Shown piece by piece: positions 28,867 through 35,984 of a DNA stretch of 64,000 bases. The notes beneath the pieces were generated by a model. That model had not been told where the DNA came from, did no database searches, and saw nothing but the letters and a program-made list of their open reading frames with translations. Position numbers and translations under genes: made by a program. Source of the stretch: VRUE01 sp963774555 (GTDB lineage Bacteria > Actinomycetota > Thermoleophilia > Solirubrobacterales > 70-9); contig CAVZFL010000002.1 of NCBI GenBank assembly GCA_963774555.1, forward strand, positions 558,001 to 622,000, read 5' to 3'. How positions within the stretch are numbered: position 1 is the first letter of the stretch; every line of letters starts with the position of its first letter.

Positions 28867-29648
28867 GCGAGCTCGCGGTCAACCTGAGGGTCGTGCGGGC
28901 GCTGGGGATGCGCTCGATCCGACAGACCTTCCGCCGGCCGCAGCTGATGGCGCCGATCGTCGTCTTCCCTACCCTGCTGCTGGCGATCCAGACCGGCGGG
29001 GCGGGCGGCGCCGTCAACCTGCCCGGCTTCCCGCCGGTGCAGAGCTTCCTCCAGTTCATGCTGGCCGGGGCGATGATGCAGTCGCTGATGCTGGCCGGCA
29101 ACAGCGGCGGCATCGCGCTCGCGGTCGACATCGAGATGGGCTTCACCGACCGCCTCTTCTCGGCGCCGATCCCGCGCTACACGATCGTGCTCGGGCGGCT
29201 GGCCGGGACGGCGGCGCTGGGACTGCTGGCCTCGCTCTGGTTCCTCGCGATCGGGCTGATCTTCGGCGCCGAAATCCACAGCGGCGTCGCCGGCGCCCTG
29301 ATCGCCATCGCGCTGGTCACCACGACGGCGATGGCCGTCGGCGGCATCGGCGCCGCGATCGCCCTGCGCACCGGCAGCGCCAGCGTCGTCCAGGGCCTCT
29401 TCCCGCTGGTCCTCGTCGTCCTCTTCCTCTCCTCGGCCTTCTTCCCGGTCGACCTGATGATCCAGCCGGCCCAGGCGATCGCCGAATACAACCCGCTCAG
29501 CTTCGTCGTCGAAGGCGTCCGCGGGCCGATCGTCGGCGGCATCGACGGCGGCGAACTGGGCGAGGCGGTGCTGGCGATCGCCGGCATCGTCCTGCTTGGC
29601 CTCCTGCTCAGCGTCCGCGCCCTGCGCCACCGGCTCAGGGTCGGCTGA
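28863..29648 (+). CDS. ABC-2 type permease
   Basis: Six-helix ABC-2 family permease, 261 residues (MRSIRQTFRRPQLMAPIVVFPTLL; late segment SSAFFPVDLMIQPAQAIAEYNPLSFVVEGVR, the family's conserved exit-loop region). Overlaps the ATPase gene by four bases and the next permease by one. Forms a heteromeric exporter with the next gene product and the ATPase. Confidence 0.9.
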   Translation: MSELAVNLRVVRALGMRSIRQTFRRPQLMAPIVVFPTLLLAIQTGGAGGAVNLPGFPPVQSFLQFMLAGAMMQSLMLAGNSGGIALAVDIEMGFTDRLFSAPIPRYTIVLGRLAGTAALGLLASLWFLAIGLIFGAEIHSGVAGALIAIALVTTTAMAVGGIGAAIALRTGSASVVQGLFPLVLVVLFLSSAFFPVDLMIQPAQAIAEYNPLSFVVEGVRGPIVGGIDGGELGEAVLAIAGIVLLGLLLSVRALRHRLRVG

Positions 29649-30439
29649 TGGAATCCGCGGCAACACTTCCCGCCTGGCGCGCCAACCTGGCGACGATCGC
29701 GGCGCTGATGGCGCGGGCCAAGAACGAGCTGCTGCGGGTGCCGGGGGCGGCGATCCCCGGCGTGCTGGCGCCGACGATCTTCTTCCTCGGCCTCAACGGC
29801 GTCTTCGGCGCCCTGACCCAGCTCAAAGGCTTCACCACGGGCACCTATGAGAGCTACATCGTCCCGGTCAGCATGCTGCAGGGGGCCGGCTTCACCGGCG
29901 CCGCCGCCGGCGTCAACCTCGCCCGCGACATCGAGGGGGGCTGGGTCGACCGCCTGCTCGCCTCCCCCGCCCCGCGCTGGGTCCTGCTCGCCGGCACCGT
30001 GCTCGCAGCCAGCGCCCGGGCGCTGATCCCGGCGACTTTCGTCTTCGTCATCGCCCTCCTCCTCGGCGCCGGCTGGCCCGGCATCGACGGCCTGCTCGTC
30101 ACCTACTTCATGGTCGCCGCGATGGCCGCCGTCGCCGCCTGCTGGGGCTCGGCCCTGGCCCTGCGCTTCAAGAGCCAGTCAGCGGCGCCGCTGATGCAGG
30201 CGGGAATGATGGCGCTGATCCTCACCACCACGGCGTACGCCCCGCTGGCCCTGCTGCAGCCGTGGATGCGCAGCGTCGCCGAAGTCAACCCCGTGACCCA
30301 GGTCATCGACGCCGCCCGCCAGGGCTTCATCGGCGCCGTCACCTGGTCCGAAACCTGGCCCGGCCTCCTAGCCCTAGGAGCCCTCCTCCTCCTCCTAGGC
30401 ACCTGGGCCCTCCGCGAAATGCGCCGCACCGCCGCGTGA
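29648..30439 (+). CDS. ABC-2 type permease, second subunit
   Basis: Six-helix permease, 263 residues, paralogous to the previous one (FFLGLNGVFGALTQL, ARDIEGGWVDRLLASPAPRW, YAPLALLQPWMRSVAEVNPVTQVIDAARQG). The start ATG shares a base with the preceding stop. A palindrome of repeat family 1 begins four bases after its stop, and a GTG overlapping the stop may start the next gene. Confidence 0.9.
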   Translation: MESAATLPAWRANLATIAALMARAKNELLRVPGAAIPGVLAPTIFFLGLNGVFGALTQLKGFTTGTYESYIVPVSMLQGAGFTGAAAGVNLARDIEGGWVDRLLASPAPRWVLLAGTVLAASARALIPATFVFVIALLLGAGWPGIDGLLVTYFMVAAMAAVAACWGSALALRFKSQSAAPLMQAGMMALILTTTAYAPLALLQPWMRSVAEVNPVTQVIDAARQGFIGAVTWSETWPGLLALGALLLLLGTWALREMRRTAA

Positions 30440-31665
30440 CCCCCCGCCGACGGGCCGATTCCGGACGCTATTCGTCCGTTTTAGGCCCATCGGCGGTCGC
30501 TGAGCGGGTGCTGCGGGGGAATTGGGTTGGGGGGGAGTACGGGGGCGTTCACTTTGGCTATACGCGGCCCAGCCCTGGGCGGTATCCGTGGCAGTGGTAC
30601 TGGGACTCCTGCTTTGCGGCGATCGTTTGGCGGCGCTTCGAGCCGGGACGGGCGCGGAGGGAGCTGGAGACGCTGCTCGGCGCCCAGCAGCCCGACGGCT
30701 TCATCGGCCACACGATCTTCTGGGACCGGCCGGTGGCACTCTCTCGCCTTCCCTTCTACAACGTCGCCTCGCGCAGCTCCTTCCAGACCGCGACGATCCA
30801 GCCACCGCTGCTGGCCTGGGCCTGGAGGATCGCCGTTGGCGACCCCGCCGAGGAGCCGCGGATCGCGGCGCAGGCCGACTGGCTGGCGGCCAATCGCGAC
30901 CTCGAGGGCGACGGCCTGCTCTGGATCGTCCAGCCCGACGAGTCCGGCCTCGACGCCTCGCCCAAGTTCGACCCGGTCTGGGGCTGGCGGGCGAACCCGC
31001 AGATCGGCTTTCCGCTGCTCGTGCGGCGCAATCGCCGCCTCGACTTCGACGCCCGCCGCATCCGCGAGCGCGGCGGCCCGGTGCTCTGCGAGACCGTCGT
31101 CAACACGCTCTGGTCGCTTTCGCTGCAGGCGCTCGGGTGGCCCTCGGCGACGCCGGCCCTGGTCGAGCGGCTCTGGGACGAGCGGCGCGGGCTCTTCCTC
31201 GACGAGGTCCAGCCGGGCGGCGCACGGCCCGGCGTGGCGACCTGGGCCGCGCTCGCCCCGCTCGCCCTGCCGGACCTGCCCGAGTCGATCGGCCGCCAGC
31301 TGGTCGAGCAGCACCTGCTCGACCCCGGCGAGTTCCTCACGCCGGTCGCGCCTCCCTCGGTTGCCGTGTCAGAGCCGAGCTACGAGCCCGGCGGCAACCG
31401 CGGCCCGATCCGCCGCTACTGGCGCGGCCCGACCTGGGTCAACTCGGCCTGGCTGGTCTGGCTCGGCCTGCAGCGGCTCGGGTACGGAGAGGCGGCCGAA
31501 CGGCTGGCAAGCGGTCTGATCGGCGCCGTCGAGCGCGAAGGCCTGCGCGAGTACTACGACCCGCGCACGGGAGCCGGCCTCGGCGCCCGCGACTTCGCCT
31601 GGTCGGCGCTGATCGCCGAGCTCGCCGATCCCGACCCGGCCGCAGCCCACAGCCACCTCCACTAG
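30436..31665 (+). CDS. GH63-like (MGH1-type) glycoside hydrolase
   Basis: About 385-409 residues forming an (alpha/alpha)6 barrel typical of clan GH-G enzymes such as mannosylglycerate hydrolase. Motifs in order are PSPGRYPWQWYWDSCFAAI, QQPDGFIGHTIFW, PDESGLDASPKFD (candidate acid Asp), RGPTWVNSAWLVWLGL and EYYDPRTGAGLGARDFAWSA (candidate base Glu). No signal peptide, so probably cytoplasmic. The start is uncertain: GTG at 30436 overlaps the permease stop and translates the palindrome, while GTG at 30508 starts at VLRGNW where conservation begins. Likely substrate is a compatible-solute or storage glycoside (inference). Confidence 0.75.
   Translation: MTPRRRADSGRYSSVLGPSAVAERVLRGNWVGGEYGGVHFGYTRPSPGRYPWQWYWDSCFAAIVWRRFEPGRARRELETLLGAQQPDGFIGHTIFWDRPVALSRLPFYNVASRSSFQTATIQPPLLAWAWRIAVGDPAEEPRIAAQADWLAANRDLEGDGLLWIVQPDESGLDASPKFDPVWGWRANPQIGFPLLVRRNRRLDFDARRIRERGGPVLCETVVNTLWSLSLQALGWPSATPALVERLWDERRGLFLDEVQPGGARPGVATWAALAPLALPDLPESIGRQLVEQHLLDPGEFLTPVAPPSVAVSEPSYEPGGNRGPIRRYWRGPTWVNSAWLVWLGLQRLGYGEAAERLASGLIGAVEREGLREYYDPRTGAGLGARDFAWSALIAELADPDPAAAHSHLH
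30444..30496 (+). repeat. Palindromic repeat, family 1, copy A
   Basis: Outer stem CCGCCGACGGGCC (30444-30456) pairs with 30484-30496 with one mismatch. Inside, GATTC leads to a second perfect 6-bp stem CGGACG/CGTCCG around CTATT, and TTTTA closes the internal loop. The outer stem and internal-loop bases match copies at 43700-43753 and 50977-51025, but the inner stem sequence differs. If the next gene starts at the upstream GTG, this element would be translated as its N-terminus. Confidence 0.7.
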
Positions 31666-31668
31666 GAG

Positions 31669-31713
31669 GGCGCAACGCTTTATCCCCCTGCCGGGGGGTC
31701 AGAGCGTTGCACC
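31669..31713 (+). repeat. Palindromic repeat, family 2, copy 1
   Basis: Outer stem GGCGCAACGCT/AGCGTTGCACC (one G.T pair) and inner stem CCCCC/GGGGG, beginning four bases after the hydrolase stop. Ten bases later the next gene starts, after a GGAGGG ribosome-binding site. Same layout and polarity as two copies at 61757-61863. Confidence 0.7.
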
Positions 31714-31723
31714 TGGAGGGAGA

Positions 31724-32455
31724 ATGCCCGGCGTGAGCTCGCAGCCGCTGGTCAGCGTCGTCATCCCCGCCTACAACGCCGAGCGCTTCCTCGCCGAGGC
31801 GATCGAGAGCGTGCTGGCGCAGACGTACTCGCCCTTGGAGACGATCGTCATCGACGACGGTTCCAGCGACCGCAGCGCCGAGATCGCCCGCGGCTACGAC
31901 GGGGTAACGGTGCTCGGGCAGGAGAACGGCGGCCCCTCGCTCGCGCGCAATCGCGGCTTCGCCGCCAGCTGTGGCGAGCTGGTCGCCTTCCACGACAGCG
32001 ACGACGCGATGACGCCGGACAAGCTCGAGGTCCAGGTCGGCCACCTGCTCGAGCACCCCGAGGTCGGCTGCGTCGTCGCCCAGCAGGAGGTGATGGTCGA
32101 GCCCGGGGCCGAGCTGCCCTTCTGGATCGAGGGCTCCGAGGTGCCGACGGTGACGCCGCCCCGCCCTCCCGAGCTGGCCGACGAGCCGCTGGTCCACCCG
32201 ATGACGATGGTCGTGCGGCGCACGGTCTTCGAGCGGGTCGGCGGCTTCGATCCCTCGATGCGCGCCGCCGAGGACTTCGACTGGATGCTGCGCGCCAGCG
32301 AGGAGGGGATCGAGATCGCCCGGCTCTCCCAGGTGCTGCTGAGGCGGCGGGTGCACCCGGACAGCCTCACCCAGGACGCCGCCGCCTCCCGCGCCGGGCT
32401 GTTCCGCGCCTTCAAGGGGCGGATCGAGCGGCAGCGCGCCCGCGCCGCCGGCTGA
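31724..32455 (+). CDS. GT2-family glycosyltransferase
   Basis: 243 residues, GT-A fold. PLVSVVIPAYNAERFLAEAI opens the nucleotide-binding half; VIDDGSSDRS and HDSDDAMTPDK provide the Asp-rich metal-nucleotide motif; AAEDFDWMLRASEEG is the acceptor-side ED motif. No membrane helix. Strong GGAGGG upstream supports the ATG. Convergent with, and overlapping by 44 bases, the nucleotidyltransferase gene; may belong functionally to the RiPP-like operon on the other strand, which contains another GT2. Confidence 0.87.
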   Translation: MPGVSSQPLVSVVIPAYNAERFLAEAIESVLAQTYSPLETIVIDDGSSDRSAEIARGYDGVTVLGQENGGPSLARNRGFAASCGELVAFHDSDDAMTPDKLEVQVGHLLEHPEVGCVVAQQEVMVEPGAELPFWIEGSEVPTVTPPRPPELADEPLVHPMTMVVRRTVFERVGGFDPSMRAAEDFDWMLRASEEGIEIARLSQVLLRRRVHPDSLTQDAAASRAGLFRAFKGRIERQRARAAG

Positions 32456-33536
32456 TCGCTCGACCCGCGTGCAGCGGCAGCTGCCAGACGCTGTCCAGAC
32501 CCCAGAAGCGGCGGGCGAAGGAGACGAAGCCCCGCGGCCGGGGCGCGCCGGTCTCCAGGTCGCGCAGGCGGCGGTAGCGGTCCCAGGCCATCTGCAGGGT
32601 GCGGGTGGGGCTGTCGGGACGACAGGCGGCGCGGAAGGCGGCGCGCTCGTGCCGCGAGACCGGCGCGGCGGCCAGATGCGCGAGCGCGCTCTCCGGCACG
32701 GCGACGCCGAACTCCTCGCGCAGGTAGGAGAGCGCGGCCCCGCTCGCCACCGTGAGCCGGCGTCGCTCGGCCTCCGCCACCAGCCGCTCCCAGTCCAACT
32801 CCTCGCCGGCGGAGCGGATCACGGCCGCCGCGTCGGCGATCCAGCGAAACGGCGGCAACGGGCTCCATGGGGTGCCGTGCACGCAAGCCAGCAGCAGCTG
32901 GTCGGCGGGGCAGGGGCCGCGGGTGGCCACCCCCGCAAGCTCCATCGGCACCGCTGCGCGCCACATCTGCGCGTCGCTGGCCGGCTGCCAGAGGGCGAAC
33001 CAGTGCAGGTCGACCTCGCCCCCCTCGGCACCGGCGAAGCCGAGCGAGTGGTGCACCTGCGTCCAGGCCGGCGGATCGTCGTGACCCGGCGACCAGCCGG
33101 CCGCGACGAGGGCCGCGATCGCGGCCCGGGTGCGCTCGATCGGAACCAGCACGTCGACGTCGTCCATCGGCCGCACGCCGACATCGCCGTAGGAGAGGGT
33201 CGCCAGCGAGGCGCCCTTGGTGACGAGGGTCTCGATCCCGGCCGCATCGAGCGCCCGGATCGCCGCCGCGGCGCGCCTGAAGAGCAGCTGGTTGTGGCTC
33301 CAGGAGCGCCTGTAGAGGCCCTTGAGCCGGCCGGCGACCTCGGCGTCGAAAGAGTCGGGGCCGAGATTGCGGTAGACGAGCGGCAGCAGCCGGGTCGAGC
33401 CGTGATCGACCTCGTCGAAGTCGATCGCGCGGCGCCAGCGCTCCCAGGCCCCACGGGCGGCCTGCGGATCGTCGAGCGCCGCGTGCAGGACGAGGAGCTG
33501 CTCGGGGCTGGGCTTGTTGCCGAGCGGCGGGCTCAC
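32412..33536 (-). CDS. Nucleotidyltransferase family protein (NTP_transf_5 type)
   Basis: 374 residues. The GTG start overlaps the GT2 stop (GTGA). The core LVTKGASLATLSYGDVGVRPMDDVDVLVP contains the Gly-Ser plus DDVDV pattern of pol-beta-type nucleotidyltransferases, followed by WTQVHHSLGF and VDLHWFALWQ. This family occurs in paeninodin-type lasso peptide loci beside HprK-like kinases and PqqD-like proteins, as here. The role is probably modification of a peptide or sugar acceptor; inference. The C-terminal stop overlaps the convergent GT2. Confidence 0.75.
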   Translation of the reverse strand: MSPPLGNKPSPEQLLVLHAALDDPQAARGAWERWRRAIDFDEVDHGSTRLLPLVYRNLGPDSFDAEVAGRLKGLYRRSWSHNQLLFRRAAAAIRALDAAGIETLVTKGASLATLSYGDVGVRPMDDVDVLVPIERTRAAIAALVAAGWSPGHDDPPAWTQVHHSLGFAGAEGGEVDLHWFALWQPASDAQMWRAAVPMELAGVATRGPCPADQLLLACVHGTPWSPLPPFRWIADAAAVIRSAGEELDWERLVAEAERRRLTVASGAALSYLREEFGVAVPESALAHLAAAPVSRHERAAFRAACRPDSPTRTLQMAWDRYRRLRDLETGAPRPRGFVSFARRFWGLDSVWQLPLHAGRAISRRRGRAAARSAP

Positions 33537-34222
33537 CGGGCGTCCTCGCGGCGCCGGTCGATGGAGCGTTTGAGCAGGCGCGCGAACTCGCCGCGCTCGC
33601 CGCGATTGTCGAGCGAGTGGTTCGCGCCGTGCAGCCGCCGCCGGGTGACCGTCTCCGCCAGCATCGCGTTGGCGATGCCGAGCTCGTGCATGCGCAGCAG
33701 GAAGGTCAGGCCGTCGCTCACCTCGAGGTCCTCGGGCCAGGGGCCGATCGCCTCGACCGCTCCCCGCAGCGCGAGCATTGCGCCGATGTAGAGGCCGGGC
33801 TGGGGCTCCGCCGGCACGCTCAGCGCGGCGCTCCGCTCCGGGCTCAGCTCGGGACTGACGAACTGGCGCACGTGGCCGAAGACGATCGCCAACTCGGGAT
33901 CTGCCCTGAGGGCGGCGAGCTGCAGGCCCGTCTTCCCCGGCTCCCAGACGTCGTCGGCGTCGAGAAAGGCGATGTGGCTTCCGCGCGCGGCTCGCAGCGC
34001 CGCGTTGCGGGCGATGCCGATTCCCGGGCGGGGCTCGGCGACGAGCTGGACCGCGGGCGCGTAGCGCCGGGCGATCGCGGCGCTGCCGTCGGTCGACCCG
34101 TTGTCGACCACGATCACCTGGTCGCAAGGGCGCTCCTGCGCCAGCACGCTCTCGATCGCCTCGGCGAGGTAGGCCTCCCCGTTGCGCACCGGAATCGCCG
34201 CGGTGACGATCGGCTCAGCCAA
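33533..34222 (-). CDS. GT2-family glycosyltransferase in RiPP-like operon
   Basis: About 229 residues. VTAAIPVRNGEAYLAEAIESV, VVDNGSTDGS, GIGIARNAALRAARG and FLDADDVWEPGK (metal-binding DAD) define a GT-A glycosyltransferase. A TTG start overlapping the kinase stop is preferred; longer in-frame versions run through non-conserved sequence. Four-base overlap with the downstream nucleotidyltransferase. Donor and acceptor unknown. Confidence 0.82.
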   Translation of the reverse strand: MAEPIVTAAIPVRNGEAYLAEAIESVLAQERPCDQVIVVDNGSTDGSAAIARRYAPAVQLVAEPRPGIGIARNAALRAARGSHIAFLDADDVWEPGKTGLQLAALRADPELAIVFGHVRQFVSPELSPERSAALSVPAEPQPGLYIGAMLALRGAVEAIGPWPEDLEVSDGLTFLLRMHELGIANAMLAETVTRRRLHGANHSLDNRGERGEFARLLKRSIDRRREDAR

Positions 34223-35324
34223 GCCCGCCCACCAGGCGATCGACGGCCGCCGCGTTCGCCGCCGGGTCGGGGGCGAGATCCAGGGCGTAGCTGGGGACGC
34301 GCCGCGCCAGGTCGGCGAGTGCGGCCAGCGCCGCCCCGCCCGCCGCACCCGACTGCACGATCGTGCTCGGCGCCACCGCCCGCAACCCGGCTGCAGCCGA
34401 AACCGGTCGCAGCTCGGGCAAGGGCCCTCCTGCAATCCTCGGAGCAACGAGGGCACCGATCTCGAGTCGCGACCTGAGCCGGCCGGGCGCGACCTCGCGG
34501 ATCTCCACCAGCGCCTTGGCGGGGCCCTCCAGGGTGGGCTCGAAGCCGGCGGGGCCGATTGCGTCCTCGCCGAAGCCGAGCCGCGTCGCGCTGTCCTCGG
34601 TCAGCTTCGCGGTCGACTGCATCGCGTGCGCGAGCGGCGGCTCGCCCTGCAGCAGGACGTAGTCGTCGGCGACGATCTCCATGCCGGCGAGGGCGCAGGC
34701 GAGCGCCAGGGTCGACTTGCCCGAGCCGCCGCGGCCGACCAGGAGGACGCCGCGACCGTCGCGACCGACGGCGCCGGCATGGGTCAGCCAGCGGCCCTTT
34801 CGCTCCATCAGCAGCTGCAGGGCGTCGCGCAGCGGGGCGGCTCGCTCGCCCGGCGGGATCCGCCCGGCGTCGGGCAGGTGGAAGATCGCCTCCCCGGCCT
34901 CGAGGTCGACCGCCGTGACGGCGCCGCTGCCGGCAGCCGCCAGCACGCAGGCGCGCTCGGAGCGCAGCCTTGCGACCGGGTTGGTGCCGGGCGCCGCCGC
35001 CGGCGCCTCCCACGGCGGCGGCGGAGCCTCGATGCCGCTGGAAGCACTGTCGAAGAGGGAGATCGAGAGCTGCGGCTCGATCGCGGCGTCGCAGGCGAGG
35101 TGCTCGAAGGGCGGCAGCAGGGCATCGCGCATCGGCTCCCCGGCGAAGTTCAGCCGGACCGGGAGGCCGGCCATCTCCAGCTGCACCGTCCGCACCCCAC
35201 GCACCGCGGCAGCGCGGTCGAAGCGCTCGCGCAGCCCGCCGAGGTGCTCGCCCGCAAGGTCGCCACCGGCGAGCGTCGCAGCCGCCTCGCCGGCCACGGC
35301 TGCTAGGCCGCCGGCCGGGGCCAT
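34215..35324 (-). CDS. HprK-like serine kinase
   Basis: About 369 residues. The C-terminal half is an HprK/P-type kinase core: THAGAVGRDGRGVLLVGRGGSGKSTLALACALAG (Walker A GRGGSGKST) and IVADDYVLL. The N-terminal half is the poorly conserved domain usual for the RiPP-associated versions. In paeninodin-type lasso loci the homologue phosphorylates the precursor's C-terminal Ser. The ATG at 35324 overlaps the PqqD-like gene by 22 bases; a GTG at 35300 is an alternative. It is not PTS HPr kinase in this context, since no HPr gene is nearby. Confidence 0.78.
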   Translation of the reverse strand: MAPAGGLAAVAGEAAATLAGGDLAGEHLGGLRERFDRAAAVRGVRTVQLEMAGLPVRLNFAGEPMRDALLPPFEHLACDAAIEPQLSISLFDSASSGIEAPPPPWEAPAAAPGTNPVARLRSERACVLAAAGSGAVTAVDLEAGEAIFHLPDAGRIPPGERAAPLRDALQLLMERKGRWLTHAGAVGRDGRGVLLVGRGGSGKSTLALACALAGMEIVADDYVLLQGEPPLAHAMQSTAKLTEDSATRLGFGEDAIGPAGFEPTLEGPAKALVEIREVAPGRLRSRLEIGALVAPRIAGGPLPELRPVSAAAGLRAVAPSTIVQSGAAGGAALAALADLARRVPSYALDLAPDPAANAAAVDRLVGGLG

Positions 35325-35734
35325 CCGGCCGTATCGACCTCGTGGATCGGGTCGAGCAGGAAGTAGTCCTTCATGTCCGTGTAGCGCTCGAACCTGGGCG
35401 GCTCGAACGGCGCCCTGGCGCCGTTACCGACGGCCGATCGCGGAGCCGGCGCGTCCGCAGCGTCGAGGCGGACGATCAGGCTGCTCTCCGCCAGCTTCTC
35501 GAGCAGCGCCGCGACCTCCGCGCGGATCGTCCCCGGCTCGGCGTCAAAGCACGCCGCGAGGGCGGCAGCGATCTGGTCCTCATCGGCCCCTTCGGCCAGC
35601 TGCTCCCAGATCGCCGGACCGCTGCCGGCGAGGCTGTAGTAGCTGCCGTTGGCGAGGTCGATCGCGATCACCTCTCCGTCGACCGTCTCGTGAACGACGT
35701 TCTCGGCGTTGATGCGGAAGCGCTGCTGGGCCAA
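35303..35734 (-). CDS. PqqD/RRE protein with precursor-like C-terminal tail
   Basis: 143 residues. Residues 1-90 form a PqqD-type RiPP recognition element (ETVDGEVIAIDLANGSYYSL, SGPAIWEQLAEGADEDQIAA, LLEKLAESSLIV), which binds peptide leaders. After a Pro/Ala-rich linker, residues ~110-143 hold a distinct tail with PPRFERYTDMKDYFLLDPIH followed by EVDTAGWPRP. The tail resembles lasso-type leader sequences (aromatic-x-x-P-x-aromatic) followed by a short core-like stretch. A precursor fused to its recognition domain is a hypothesis. Starts three bases after the infA stop. Confidence 0.72.
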   Translation of the reverse strand: MAQQRFRINAENVVHETVDGEVIAIDLANGSYYSLAGSGPAIWEQLAEGADEDQIAAALAACFDAEPGTIRAEVAALLEKLAESSLIVRLDAADAPAPRSAVGNGARAPFEPPRFERYTDMKDYFLLDPIHEVDTAGWPRPAA

Positions 35735-35737
35735 GCC

Positions 35738-35956
35738 CTATTTGTAGCGGTAGGTGATGCGGCCGCGATCGAGGTCGTAGGGCGAAAGCTCGATCTTCAC
35801 CCGGTCCCCGGGCAGGATGCGGATGTAGTGGCGGCGCATCTTGCCCGAGATGTGGCCGAGGACATCGTGGCCGTTGTCGAGTTTGACCCGGAACATCGTG
35901 TTGGGGAGGGCCTCGGTGATCTCGCCCTCCATCTCGATCTTCTCCTCTTTCGCCAT
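35738..35956 (-). CDS. infA: Translation initiation factor IF-1
   Basis: 72 residues, the usual length, an S1/OB-fold protein that binds the ribosomal A site. The sequence MAKEEKIEMEGEITEALPNT with HISGKMRRHYIRILPGDRV and ending RITYRYK is diagnostic. It lies apart from the rpmJ-rpsM-rpsK cluster where infA often sits, and is followed by the PqqD-like gene after three bases, so a highly expressed housekeeping gene may drive the RiPP-like operon. Confidence 0.95.
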   Translation of the reverse strand: MAKEEKIEMEGEITEALPNTMFRVKLDNGHDVLGHISGKMRRHYIRILPGDRVKIELSPYDLDRGRITYRYK

Positions 35957-35984
35957 GCGGCGGGGAGCGTAGCGGACGGCCCCC

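Noticed and set aside
34215..35324. PTS HPr kinase/phosphorylase
   Set aside because: No HPr or PTS genes nearby, N-terminal domain unlike HprK, and PqqD/nucleotidyltransferase neighbours indicate the RiPP-associated kinase group.
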